Shown piece after piece: positions 15,881 to 24,332 of a DNA stretch of 64,000 nucleotides. The notes below the pieces were generated by a model. It did not search any database. It was not told the origin of the DNA and worked only from the letters and a program-made list of their open reading frames with translations. Origin of the DNA: Azophilus sp965220835 (GTDB lineage: Bacteria; Pseudomonadota; Gammaproteobacteria; Pseudomonadales; Azotimanducaceae); contig OZ244842.1 of NCBI GenBank assembly GCA_965220835.1, positions 4,197,032 to 4,261,031 of the forward strand. Reading direction: 5' to 3'. Position 1 is the first letter of the stretch. Each line of letters opens with the position of its first letter. The translations under genes were made by a program, and so were the position numbers.

Positions 15881-18724
15881 ATGAAAGGTCCTGTGTCTGA
15901 TCCCGCGCCCATCTCCCACCTTGCGCTGCCGCCGCCGATCGCTGAGCGGGCCGACCGCTTTGCCGCCCAACACCGGATGGCGCTTCCACCGGATGCCCGT
16001 TGGGTCATTGGCTTGAGCGACTTCGCCGCCCAAGTGGCGCGCAGCGAGCCGGAGTGGTTTGCCGGAGGGCTCGCTCAAGAGGCCTTCAACCGTCCGCCAG
16101 ACGCAGCGGCCCTGAAGGCGGCGCTCAGCGGGGTGGATGCCGCGGGCGACATGGCGGCGCTGCAACGCGCCCTGCGCCGCCTGCGCAATCGTTGGCAGTT
16201 CGGATTCGTTTGGCGCCATCTGCTGCGCTTGGCGTCGTTTGAGGAGACGGTGGGCGGCCTTTCCGACTTGGCCGATGCCCTGATCGGAGCGGCCCTGGGC
16301 TGGGTGGAGCGCTCCGAGGCTGAGCGTCACGGCGAGCCCTTGGGCGCATCATCGGACGAGCCTCAGCGGCTGGCGGTGCTCGCCTTGGGCAAGCTCGGTG
16401 GCCGGGAGCTCAACCTGTCTTCAGACGTTGACCTGATCTTCACCTTTGCCGAGGACGGGCGCACCGCCTCCGGCCTGTCGAACCGCAACTTCTTCACGCG
16501 GGTCGGCCAGCGCCTGATCGAAGCGCTGCACAGCGTCACCGAGGACGGCTTCGCGTTCCGCGTGGACATGCGCCTGCGCCCCTACGGCGGCAGCGGCGCG
16601 CTGGTCATGGATTGCGCGGCCATGACCAGCTACTTCGAGACCCAAGGCCGGGACTGGGAACGTTACGCCTTCATCAAGGCGCGGCCCTGCGCGGGCGATC
16701 TTGCCCTGGGCGCCGCCTTCCTGAAAGCCATCCAGCCCTTCGTCTATCGCCGCTACCTGGACTTTGGGGCCATTGACGAGATGCGGGCGATGAAGGCCCG
16801 GCGCATGGATGATCGTCGGCGGGCGGACGATCTAAAACTGGGCGCAGGGGGCATTCGCGATGCGGAATTCTGCGTGCAAGTGCAGCAGCTTGTGCGCGGC
16901 GGCCAGCAGCCCGAGTTGCGGCAACCCGGCTTTCTGGCCGCCTTGGCCGCGCTTGAGGCATCGGGCGTTTTCGACGCGGAAGCGGCTCGCGGGCTCCGTG
17001 CCGCTTATCGATTCCTGCGCGACTCCGAGCACAGCATTCAAGCGGAGGCCGATCGGCAGAGCCAACGCCTTCCGGCAGCGGACCTCAGCCGCCTTCGATT
17101 GGCGCTCAGCATGGGCTACCACGGCTATGACACCTACTTAGCGACCTTGGCGGCGCATCGCAGCCAGGTTGAAGCGGTCTTCGAACGCCTGCTGGTGACT
17201 GACGTGCCGGACCCGGATAGAGATCTTTGGGCGGCACGCGGGGCGCCGCTGGCCTTGGCGCGGGCAGGCTTTGGCAATGGCGCCCAAGCTGCGGCCTTGC
17301 TTGAGGAACTTGCCAAGGCCCGGGATCGGGCCTCGGTAGGGGAGGCGGGCCGGCACCGCTTGAACGAACTCATGCCCCGGCTGCTGCAGGCGCTCTCCCT
17401 CGCCAAGGACCCCTTGCAGGGCTTGGAGCGCCTCGTGCCCCTGCTGCGGGCCGTGCTGCGCCGCTCAACCTATCTCGCCTTGCTGCGCGACCATCCCGAG
17501 GTGGCCGAGCGGCTGGTTCGGGTGGCCTGCCGCAGCAGTTGGCTGGCGGAGCAGATTCAACAGCGGCCAAGGCTCCTTGGCCTGCTCATCGACCGCCCGT
17601 CGGTGAAGCTGGCCCCCAATCGTTCGGCGCTCTCCGAAGCCCTGGGCCAGCAGCTTGCCGGGGTGGGTGATGAGGAAGCCCTGCTCGATGAGTTGCGCAC
17701 CTTCAAGGAACGGCACGTTTTTCAGGTGGCGGCGGCGGAGGCGCTGGGCGGCTTGGCGCTGATGCACGTCAGCGACTACCTCACGCACCTGGCGGAGGCA
17801 GTGCTGGAGCACTGCCTGAGGCTAGCTTGGGACCAGTGCGAGACCCGTCACGGGGCACTGGAAGGCTTGGATGGCCGGCCGTTCGTGATCGTCGGCTACG
17901 GCAAGCTAGGGAGCATCGAGCTTGGGCCGGGGTCCGACCTCGACATCGTCTTCCTCCACGACCTGCCCTTGGCCCACGTCCAATTCGCGCACCGGTTGGT
18001 GCGCAAGCTGCTCCACTACTTGACCGCGCCCACCTATTTGGGGCCGCTTTACGAGGTGGACATGCGCCTGCGCCCGTCCGGCAATGCCGGCACCTTGATG
18101 ACCAGCCTGAAGGCCTTTGTGGAGTACCAACGGGGCAAGGCTTGGGTGTGGGAGCATCAGGCCTTGGTGCGGGCGCGGGCGGTGGCGGGCGACGCCGAGC
18201 TTCAGCGCCGTTTTGAGCAGACCCGCATCGACTTTCTGTGCCAGCCGCGCTCGGCCGAAGCCCTGCGCGCGGAAGTCAATCAAATGCGGCGGCGCATCGC
18301 CGCCCATCAGCGTGGCGAGGATTCGAAGCGAAGCCGCAGCCCTCGTGCGCTTGCCGAGAGCGAGGGCCTAAAGAAGGGCCACGGCCCTCGTGCGCTTGCT
18401 GAGAGCGAGAGCCTAAAAAGGGGGCGTGGCAGTATCGTTGACATCGAATTTATGGTGCAATACATCGTTTTGGCCCATGCCCATGAGGAGCCAGCCCTAG
18501 CCAAGCATTCCGACAACGTCCGCATCTTGGAAGCGGCCAAGGAAACCGGCGTTCTGGGTGGCGAAGACGCCGACAGCCTCACGCGCGCCTACCTCGCGCT
18601 GCGGGAACGCCAGCATCGGGCGGTGCTGGATCTCAAGAGCAAGGGCGGGGACGCGGAATTGGCCATGCACCGCGGCGTCATCCTGGACCTGTGGCAAAGG
18701 CTGTTGGACCAACCGCCGGCATAG
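15881..18724 (+). CDS. glnE: Glutamine synthetase adenylyltransferase / adenylyl-removing enzyme
   Basis: Controls glutamine synthetase by adding or removing AMP on a tyrosine in answer to PII. The 947-residue protein has two nucleotidyltransferase domains. The N-terminal deadenylylase domain holds LGKLGGRELNLSSDVDLIFTF (about residue 170). The C-terminal adenylylase domain holds YGKLGSIELGPGSDLDIVFLHD (about residue 675). Residues ~813-850 hold two 15-residue repeats (PRALAESEGLKKGHG, PRALAESESLKRGRG) just before SIVDIEFMVQY, where other GlnE proteins have a short linker. The ATG at 15881 is chosen for a family-like N-terminus. Confidence 0.97.
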   Translation: MKGPVSDPAPISHLALPPPIAERADRFAAQHRMALPPDARWVIGLSDFAAQVARSEPEWFAGGLAQEAFNRPPDAAALKAALSGVDAAGDMAALQRALRRLRNRWQFGFVWRHLLRLASFEETVGGLSDLADALIGAALGWVERSEAERHGEPLGASSDEPQRLAVLALGKLGGRELNLSSDVDLIFTFAEDGRTASGLSNRNFFTRVGQRLIEALHSVTEDGFAFRVDMRLRPYGGSGALVMDCAAMTSYFETQGRDWERYAFIKARPCAGDLALGAAFLKAIQPFVYRRYLDFGAIDEMRAMKARRMDDRRRADDLKLGAGGIRDAEFCVQVQQLVRGGQQPELRQPGFLAALAALEASGVFDAEAARGLRAAYRFLRDSEHSIQAEADRQSQRLPAADLSRLRLALSMGYHGYDTYLATLAAHRSQVEAVFERLLVTDVPDPDRDLWAARGAPLALARAGFGNGAQAAALLEELAKARDRASVGEAGRHRLNELMPRLLQALSLAKDPLQGLERLVPLLRAVLRRSTYLALLRDHPEVAERLVRVACRSSWLAEQIQQRPRLLGLLIDRPSVKLAPNRSALSEALGQQLAGVGDEEALLDELRTFKERHVFQVAAAEALGGLALMHVSDYLTHLAEAVLEHCLRLAWDQCETRHGALEGLDGRPFVIVGYGKLGSIELGPGSDLDIVFLHDLPLAHVQFAHRLVRKLLHYLTAPTYLGPLYEVDMRLRPSGNAGTLMTSLKAFVEYQRGKAWVWEHQALVRARAVAGDAELQRRFEQTRIDFLCQPRSAEALRAEVNQMRRRIAAHQRGEDSKRSRSPRALAESEGLKKGHGPRALAESESLKRGRGSIVDIEFMVQYIVLAHAHEEPALAKHSDNVRILEAAKETGVLGGEDADSLTRAYLALRERQHRAVLDLKSKGGDAELAMHRGVILDLWQRLLDQPPA
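18340..18429 (+). repeat. Two in-frame 45-bp repeats inside glnE
   Basis: Units 18340-18384 and 18385-18429 are both 45 bases and differ at few positions. Both start CCCTCGTGCGCTTGC, continue with GAGAGCGAG, and end in a purine-rich AAAG/GGG stretch. Each unit contains the inverted pair CCCTCG / CGAGGG. They add 30 residues without breaking the frame, and a weaker partial unit may precede them from about 18316. The place is a loop before the conserved SIVDIEF motif, so an insertion can be tolerated. Confidence 0.85.
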
Positions 18725-18818
18725 CGCCCTGTCAACCGCACGGGCCCGCACTGGTGAGGTTGGCAGGACACCGGGCCACGACGGCGGACGGCACCGCAGG
18801 ATCGCAGCGAAGGAGAAC

Positions 18819-19748
18819 ATGAGCACACCGAGTTTTGCCGATCGAGACGGCTTCATCTGGTTCAACGGCGAGTTGGTCCCTTGGCGCGACGCCAAGGTCC
18901 ATGTGCTGACCCACACCCTGCATTACGGGCTCGGCGTGTTCGAGGGCGTGCGCGCCTACCAGACGCCCAAGGGGCCGTGCATCTTCAGGCTGGCCGAGCA
19001 CACCCAGCGGCTGTTCAATTCCGCGCACATCCTGGGGCTGGAGATTCCCTATTCCGCGGACGAGGTCAATGCCGCCCAAGTCGAGACCCTGCGCGCCAAC
19101 GCGCTCGGCGAAGGCTACCTGCGGCCGATGGTTTTCCTCGGCTCCGAGGCCATGGGGCTGCGGGCCGAGGGGCTGACCGTCAACCTCACCATTGCCGCCT
19201 GGCCGTGGCCCAACTACATGGACGAAGACGCCCGGGAGAAGGGCATTGCGGTGCGCACCTCGTCCTACACCCGCCACCACGTCAACATCACCATGTGCAA
19301 GGCCAAGGCCAACGGCAACTACATCAATTCGATCCTGGCGCTGCAGGAGGCGCTTGATTCGGGCTGCGACGAAGCCCTGCTGCTGGACAACGAAGGCTAT
19401 GTGGCGGAAGGTTCAGGCGAGAACATCTTCATCGTCCGCGATGGCCTGCTGCACACCCCGGAACTCACCAGCTGCCTGGATGGCATCACCCGCAACACGG
19501 TGTTTCACTTGGCCCGTGAAGCGGACTTGTCGATAGTCGAACGGCGCATCACCCGCGATGAGGTTTACATTTGCGACGAAGCCTTCTTCACCGGCACGGC
19601 AGCGGAAGTGCTGCCCATTCGCGAACTCGACGGCCGCCGCATTGGCGACGGCGGGCGCGGGCCGATCACCGAACGCCTGCAGAGCGCCTACTTCGACCAG
19701 GTGCGTGGCCAACGCAACGCCTTTCCTGAGTGGCACACGCCGGTCTAG
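18819..19748 (+). CDS. ilvE: Branched-chain amino acid aminotransferase
   Basis: Final step of valine, leucine and isoleucine synthesis, a fold-type IV PLP enzyme. The 309-residue protein has HTLHYGLGVFEGVRAYQT near residue 30. The Schiff-base lysine lies in MCKAKANGNYINSILA (about residue 163), followed by EGYVAEGSGENIF and FFTGTAAEVLPI for cofactor and substrate binding. The ATG at 18819 has a clear AGGAG at 18811-18815. It lies about 95 bases after glnE, in the same direction. Confidence 0.97.
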   Translation: MSTPSFADRDGFIWFNGELVPWRDAKVHVLTHTLHYGLGVFEGVRAYQTPKGPCIFRLAEHTQRLFNSAHILGLEIPYSADEVNAAQVETLRANALGEGYLRPMVFLGSEAMGLRAEGLTVNLTIAAWPWPNYMDEDAREKGIAVRTSSYTRHHVNITMCKAKANGNYINSILALQEALDSGCDEALLLDNEGYVAEGSGENIFIVRDGLLHTPELTSCLDGITRNTVFHLAREADLSIVERRITRDEVYICDEAFFTGTAAEVLPIRELDGRRIGDGGRGPITERLQSAYFDQVRGQRNAFPEWHTPV

Positions 19749-19842
19749 TTTTCTTGATCGCGGGAAAAGGTCGTCAAGTGATCCAACTATTGCGCCCGGC
19801 GACCGCCTTCCCGCTAGTATGGGGCATCGCCTTGTTGGCCCG

Positions 19843-20835
19843 ATGAGAGCCTTGATCATAGCGCCGGTCTGGGTTGGCGATATGGTGATGGCCCACACTT
19901 TGGTTCAAGCGCTCCAGGCGCAGCATAGGGACGCTGAGATTCACTTGGCAGCACCGCCAGCCACTGCACCGTTGGGGGGGCGCATGCCCGGCGTGCACCA
20001 GGTGCACGTGCTGGACACGGCCCACGGCAAACTGGGTTGGCGGAAGCGGCGGCGGCTGGGCTTGAGCTTGCGCCGGGTCGGCTTCGAGGCGGCCTACGTG
20101 CTGCCCAACAGCTTCAAGTCGGCGCTGCTGCCCTGCTGGGCTCGCATTCCCCGCCGCATCGGCTGGTTGGGCGAAGCTCGCTTCGGATTGCTCAACGATT
20201 GGCGGCGCTTGGACCGAGGCCGCCACCGGAAAATGATCGAGCGTTTCATGGCACTGGCCTACCCGCGCGGACAGTGCTTGCCGCAACCCTATCCGCGCCC
20301 AGAGTTGAGGGTTGATGCGGCCAACCGGGACGCCTTGGTCGAGCGCTTCGGCCTGGTCACCAGCGGGCCAGTGACCGTCCTCTGCCCCGGCGCTGAATAT
20401 GGCGCCGCCAAGCGCTGGCCCGCTGAACACTTCGCAGCCCTTGCCCGGGAGCGCTTGCAAGCCGGCCTTGACGTTTGGGTCATCGGCTCGCCAGCCGACC
20501 AGGAGCGGGGCGCCGCCATCGCCGAGGCGGCCCCCGGCACTGTCAATCTGGCCGGACGCACCCGCCTGACGGATGCTGTGGACCTCCTCTCCTTGGCCGA
20601 TGTCGTCGTGACCAACGACTCCGGGCTCATGCATGTGGCCTGCGCCCTGTCGGTGCGGGTGGTTGCCCTCTACGGCTCCACCTCGCCCGACTTCACCCCC
20701 CCGCTCGATGCCAACGCGCAAGTGCTGTCGCTCGGCTTGGACTGCCAGCCCTGTTTCCAGCGGGATTGCCCGCTGGGTCACCTCGACTGCCTGCGGAAAC
20801 TGACGCCAGGCACGGTCACCCGCGCATTGCCATGA
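19843..20835 (+). CDS. waaF: LPS heptosyltransferase II
   Basis: Adds the second L-glycero-D-manno-heptose to the LPS inner core from ADP-heptose (GT9 family). The 330-residue protein begins RALIIAPVWVGDMVMAHTL. It has VLCPGAEYGAAKRWPAEHFA for ADP-heptose and VTNDSGLMHVACALSVRVVALYGSTSP near the C-terminus, all standard WaaF blocks, and ends with the GHLDCLRKLTP cysteine-rich tail. The ATG at 19843 replaces longer open frames that run back into ilvE. It overlaps waaC by four bases (ATGA). Confidence 0.95.
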   Translation: MRALIIAPVWVGDMVMAHTLVQALQAQHRDAEIHLAAPPATAPLGGRMPGVHQVHVLDTAHGKLGWRKRRRLGLSLRRVGFEAAYVLPNSFKSALLPCWARIPRRIGWLGEARFGLLNDWRRLDRGRHRKMIERFMALAYPRGQCLPQPYPRPELRVDAANRDALVERFGLVTSGPVTVLCPGAEYGAAKRWPAEHFAALARERLQAGLDVWVIGSPADQERGAAIAEAAPGTVNLAGRTRLTDAVDLLSLADVVVTNDSGLMHVACALSVRVVALYGSTSPDFTPPLDANAQVLSLGLDCQPCFQRDCPLGHLDCLRKLTPGTVTRALP

Positions 20836-21866
20836 AAGCCCTGCTTGTCAAAACTTCCTCCTTGGGCGATGTGGTGCACGCCTTGCCAGCGGTCACGGCG
20901 GCCCAACGGCATGGCGTGCGTTTTGACTGGGTCGTGGAGGAAGCCTACCAGGCCATTGCCGAGCGGCATCCGGCAGTGGACCGCGTAATTCCCATCGCAT
21001 GGCGGCGTTGGCGGTGCAGTCTGCTGCACTCCCGTGCGGCGTTGGCGGAGTTCCTGGCCAATCTGGGCAACCAGGAATACGATCTGGTGCTTGACGCCCA
21101 AGGCTTGGTCAAGAGTGCCGTGGTGGCTGCCGTTGCCCGTGGCAGGGAGCGGGTGGGGTTCGCTCGCGGGGACGTTCGCGAGGCTGCCGCCGCTTGGTTC
21201 TACCAACGCGGCGTGGCGGTGCCCCGGCAACAGCACGCCATTGACCGGCAGCGGCAACTCTTCGCGGGCGCTTTCGGCTACGCGCAGGATGGGGCGGAGC
21301 CGCTTGGCTTCGGCTTGTCCCGGCGCGAAGGCGCAATTCAGGCGCAGAGTTCGGCGTGCCTCTTTCTGCATGGCGGCTCCTGGCCTTCCAAACGCTGGCC
21401 CGAAGCCATGTGGGTGGCCTTGGCGCGGCAAGCCACAGCCGCCGGGTTTGACGTGTTGCTGCCTTGGGGCAATCACGCGGAGCGCAGCCGTGCCGAGCGC
21501 ATTGCCTCCCAGGGCGGCGGGCGAACGTTGCCGGCCATGGACATCGGCGAGTGGATCGACCTCCTGCAAGGCGCGCGCCTGACGGTGGGCCTGGACTCGG
21601 GATTGACCCATCTCGCAGCGGCTTGCGGCGTGCCCACCTTGGCCCTGTACGGCAGCACGGCGACCGATCTGACCGGCTGTCGCGGCCAGCGGGCCGCCAC
21701 CCTAGCCTCAACCTTGCCCTGTTCGCCTTGTTTCTCCAGAACCTGCCGCTATCGTGGGCCGGGGCGCCTGTGGCGTCATGAGCCCGTCGATCCCCCGTGT
21801 TACGCCGAACTGACGCCGCGGCGGGTGTGGGCCCGGGCCTTGGCGCTGCTGCAAGCCACGGGATAG
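20832..21866 (+). CDS. waaC: LPS heptosyltransferase I
   Basis: Adds the first heptose to Kdo in the LPS inner core (GT9). The 344-residue protein starts MKALLVKTSSLGDVVHALPA with the WaaC-specific SSLGDVVH. It has FDWVVEEAYQAI, YDLVLDAQGLVKSA with the Asp used in catalysis, FLHGGSWPSKRWPE and TVGLDSGLTHLAAACGVPTLALYG. A cysteine-rich insert (CSPCFSRTC) precedes the end. It is translationally coupled to waaF. A 77-bp tandem triplication lies directly downstream. Confidence 0.95.
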   Translation: MKALLVKTSSLGDVVHALPAVTAAQRHGVRFDWVVEEAYQAIAERHPAVDRVIPIAWRRWRCSLLHSRAALAEFLANLGNQEYDLVLDAQGLVKSAVVAAVARGRERVGFARGDVREAAAAWFYQRGVAVPRQQHAIDRQRQLFAGAFGYAQDGAEPLGFGLSRREGAIQAQSSACLFLHGGSWPSKRWPEAMWVALARQATAAGFDVLLPWGNHAERSRAERIASQGGGRTLPAMDIGEWIDLLQGARLTVGLDSGLTHLAAACGVPTLALYGSTATDLTGCRGQRAATLASTLPCSPCFSRTCRYRGPGRLWRHEPVDPPCYAELTPRRVWARALALLQATG

Positions 21867-21916
21867 GCGAATGCTCCGTTCGCCACGGGACGGCTTTGGC
21901 TGTTTGGAGGGAACAA

Positions 21917-21997
21917 TTGAGCATCGCCCTTTGCACATTCCGGCGCTCTTGCCGTTCCACCATCGGACGCCTTTGGCTCGTTGGGGGTGATGCTTGA
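21917..21997 (+). other. Mini-ORF 1 of the duplicated start region (26 aa)
   Basis: TTG at 21917, 10 bases behind GGAGG, opens a 26-codon frame starting LSIALCTFRRSC and ending RLWLVGGDA. Its TGA stop (21995-21997) overlaps the TTG of mini-ORF 2 as TTGA. The first residues imitate the N-terminus of the glycosyltransferase (MNIAFCIFKYF). It could serve translational coupling from waaC to the next gene. No function of the peptide itself is proposed. Confidence 0.45.
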
Positions 21998-22074
21998 GCG
22001 TTGCCCTCTGCCTAGTCAAGTGCGCTTACCTGTTCACGATCGGACCTCTTCGGATCGTTGGGGGTGATGCTTGA
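21994..22074 (+). other. Mini-ORF 2 of the duplicated start region (26 aa)
   Basis: TTG at 21994 opens a second 26-codon frame, LSVALCLVKCAYLF up to RIVGGDA. Its TGA (22072-22074) overlaps the TTG start of the glycosyltransferase at 22071 as TTGA. Both mini-ORFs have the same length and the same VGGDA end, although their sequences differ by many substitutions. Such retained length and stop/start overlap suggests selection for reading through by reinitiation, or simply a shared origin without indels. Confidence 0.45.
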
Positions 22075-24332
22075 ACATTGCCTTCTGCATATTCAAGTAC
22101 TTCCCGTTCGGCGGCATTCAAAGGGACTTGATGAAGATGGTCGCGGAGTGTCGCCGCCGGGGGCATGGGGTGCGCATCTACGCCATCCACTGGCGTGACG
22201 ATGGCCCGTTGCCGGATGGCGTGGCGGTCAAGCTGGCGCCCGTCAGGGCCCTCACCAATCACCGGCTGTACGAACGCTTTGCCAATTGGGTGCGCGATGA
22301 CCTGAAGGCGGAGCCCGTGGACTTGGTGGTGGGCATGAACAAGATGCCCGGCCTCGATGCCTACTACGCCGGGGATTCCTGCTACCAGCACAAGGCCCGC
22401 ACCCAACGCAGCGCTTGGTACCGGCTGCTGCCGCGCTACCGCGCCCTGCTGCGCTTGGAACGGGCGGTTTACGATACCGGTGCCGGCACGGAAGTCCTGA
22501 CCATCTCCGATGCGCAAACGCCGATCTTCCGACGATACTATCAGACGCCTGCGGAGCGCTTCCATGCCCTGCCGCCGGGCATTGAACGCAATCGCACCGC
22601 GCCGGCGGACCGGGGGGCCATCCGCGGGCGCATGCGGGCGAGCCTGGGCGTGGGCGAAGCCGAATGCCTGCTGCTGTTCATCGGTTCCGGGTTCATCAAG
22701 AAGGGCCTCGACCGTTTGCTCAAAGGGTTCAAGGCGCTGCCCCGCGAGCTCGTCGCCAGAACCTGGCTTTACGTGCTCGGCGACGACAACGCCGACCCTT
22801 TCCAGCGTTTGGCGGCTCGGCTCGGCATTGGCGAGCGGGTGCGCTTCATGGGCGGGCGCGCTGACGTGCCGGACTTCCTCTTTGCGGCCGATGGCTTCGT
22901 GTTGCCGGCCTACGACGAAAACGCCGGCATGGCCATTCTTGAAGCCATGATCTCGGGCACTCCCGCCTTGGTCACGGAGAACTGCGGCTACGCCCGCTAT
23001 CTGCGCCAGGCCGGTGCCGGGCTGGTGACGCCCGCACCCTACGACCAGGACACCTTCAATGGCCAGCTAGCGGAGCTGATCACCTCGGATCAAAGAGCCG
23101 ATTGGTCCCGCAGTGGCAGGGCGCTGGCCGACGACGAACGCATCTACCAGCTTGCGCAGTGCGCCGTGGATCTATTCGAGCGCTTCGCCGGCCGCCCGCG
23201 CACCATCGCCTTTTGCCTGTTCAAGTACTTCCCTTTCGGCGGCTTGCAGCGGGACTTCCTCAAGGTGGCGCTGGAGTGCCAGGCGCGGGGCCATCGCGTG
23301 CGCGCATACGTGCTGGGCTGGCAGGGCGATGTGCCGGAGGGTTTCGACGTCGTTCGGGTGCCCGTGAAGCGTTGGACCAATCACGGCGTCTATGGGGCCT
23401 ACGCCCGTTGGGTGGCTGCGGATTTGGCCTCCCGGCGCGTGGCGGCGGTGGTCGGCTTCAACAAAATTCCCGGTCTCGACTTCTACTACGCGGCCGACCC
23501 CTGCTACGCGGAGAAGGCCCGCAGCCACTGGGCCGGCCTCCTCTATCGGCGCACCAGCCGTTGCCGCCGGCTGTTGGCCTTGGAGCGCGCAGTATTCGCA
23601 ACGGACGCCAAAACCGTGACCTTGGCCATCACCGAGGATCAAGTCCAGACGTTTCGAACCCACTATGGCACCAGCGAGCGGCGTTTTCGGCTCATGCCAC
23701 CGGGCCTTGGCGAAGATCGCCGCCGACCTGCTGGGGCAGCAGCGATTCGCAGCGACTTTCGTTGTCAGTTTGGGCTCGGCGACGATCAGCTGGTGCTGCT
23801 CTTCGTTGGCTCGGGATTCGTCACCAAGGGTCTGGACCGGGCGCTCAGGGCATTGGCGGCGCTGCCCCCGGCGCTTTGCGAGACTTGCCTGTTCGTCATC
23901 GGCGAAGATAACCCCAGGCCGTTTTTGCGCCTCGCCCGCAAGTTGGGCGTTGCCGGCCGTGTGCGCCTGCTGCCAGGCCAGGACGATGTGGTGCGCTTCC
24001 TGCTGGGCGCGGATCTACTGCTGCATCCGGCCTACTCGGAAAGCGGCGGCATCGTCTTGCTGGAGGCGGCCATCGCCGGCTTGCCGGTCATCGCCACCGG
24101 CACCTGCGGCTTTGCTCATCACATTGAACGGGCGGGCGCTGGCCGCATCATCGCCGAACCCTTCAACCAAGGACACCTCAACGAGACCGTGGCGGCGGCG
24201 CTGCGCAACCCGCAGCAGCGGGCGCAGTGGGCGGCCAACGGCATTCGCTACGGCCAGCACCAAGCGTTGTTCGACATGCCGAAGCGGGCGGTGGACTGCA
24301 TTGAAGCCAAAATCGAGGGCAAGGATGGCTGA
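22071..24332 (+). CDS. Double WaaG-type LPS core glycosyltransferase (two fused GT4 units)
   Basis: The 753-residue protein is two complete WaaG-like glycosyltransferases in one chain. Unit 1 (about residues 1-376) starts NIAFCIFKYFPFGGIQRDLMK. Unit 2 (about 378-753) starts TIAFCLFKYFPFGGLQRDFLK. Each has its own KMPGLDAYY or KIPGLDFYY segment, GSGF(I/V)xKGLDR donor-site loop and E-x7-E motif (ENAGMAILEA in unit 1, ESGGIVLLEA in unit 2). WaaG proteins normally have one unit of about 370 residues and add the first glucose to heptose II. Unit 2 is closer to canonical WaaG. The two may add two sugars in turn. It starts at TTG 22071, after two mini-ORFs. Confidence 0.9.
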   Translation: MNIAFCIFKYFPFGGIQRDLMKMVAECRRRGHGVRIYAIHWRDDGPLPDGVAVKLAPVRALTNHRLYERFANWVRDDLKAEPVDLVVGMNKMPGLDAYYAGDSCYQHKARTQRSAWYRLLPRYRALLRLERAVYDTGAGTEVLTISDAQTPIFRRYYQTPAERFHALPPGIERNRTAPADRGAIRGRMRASLGVGEAECLLLFIGSGFIKKGLDRLLKGFKALPRELVARTWLYVLGDDNADPFQRLAARLGIGERVRFMGGRADVPDFLFAADGFVLPAYDENAGMAILEAMISGTPALVTENCGYARYLRQAGAGLVTPAPYDQDTFNGQLAELITSDQRADWSRSGRALADDERIYQLAQCAVDLFERFAGRPRTIAFCLFKYFPFGGLQRDFLKVALECQARGHRVRAYVLGWQGDVPEGFDVVRVPVKRWTNHGVYGAYARWVAADLASRRVAAVVGFNKIPGLDFYYAADPCYAEKARSHWAGLLYRRTSRCRRLLALERAVFATDAKTVTLAITEDQVQTFRTHYGTSERRFRLMPPGLGEDRRRPAGAAAIRSDFRCQFGLGDDQLVLLFVGSGFVTKGLDRALRALAALPPALCETCLFVIGEDNPRPFLRLARKLGVAGRVRLLPGQDDVVRFLLGADLLLHPAYSESGGIVLLEAAIAGLPVIATGTCGFAHHIERAGAGRIIAEPFNQGHLNETVAAALRNPQQRAQWAANGIRYGQHQALFDMPKRAVDCIEAKIEGKDG

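Larger units (their letters stand above)
21880..22112. repeat. 77-bp unit repeated three times before the glycosyltransferase gene
   Basis: The three copies are in exact 77-base register: TTGAGCATCGCCCTTTGC at 21917, TTGAGCGTTGCCCTCTGC at 21994 and TTGAACATTGCCTTCTGC at 22071. Each is preceded by a purine-rich Shine-Dalgarno-like run (TTTGGAGGGAACAA, or GTTGGGGGTGATGC in copies 2 and 3). Each copy therefore duplicates the start region of the downstream gene. The copies have diverged by many substitutions but not by length, so the duplication is not recent and indels have been avoided. Confidence 0.92.
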
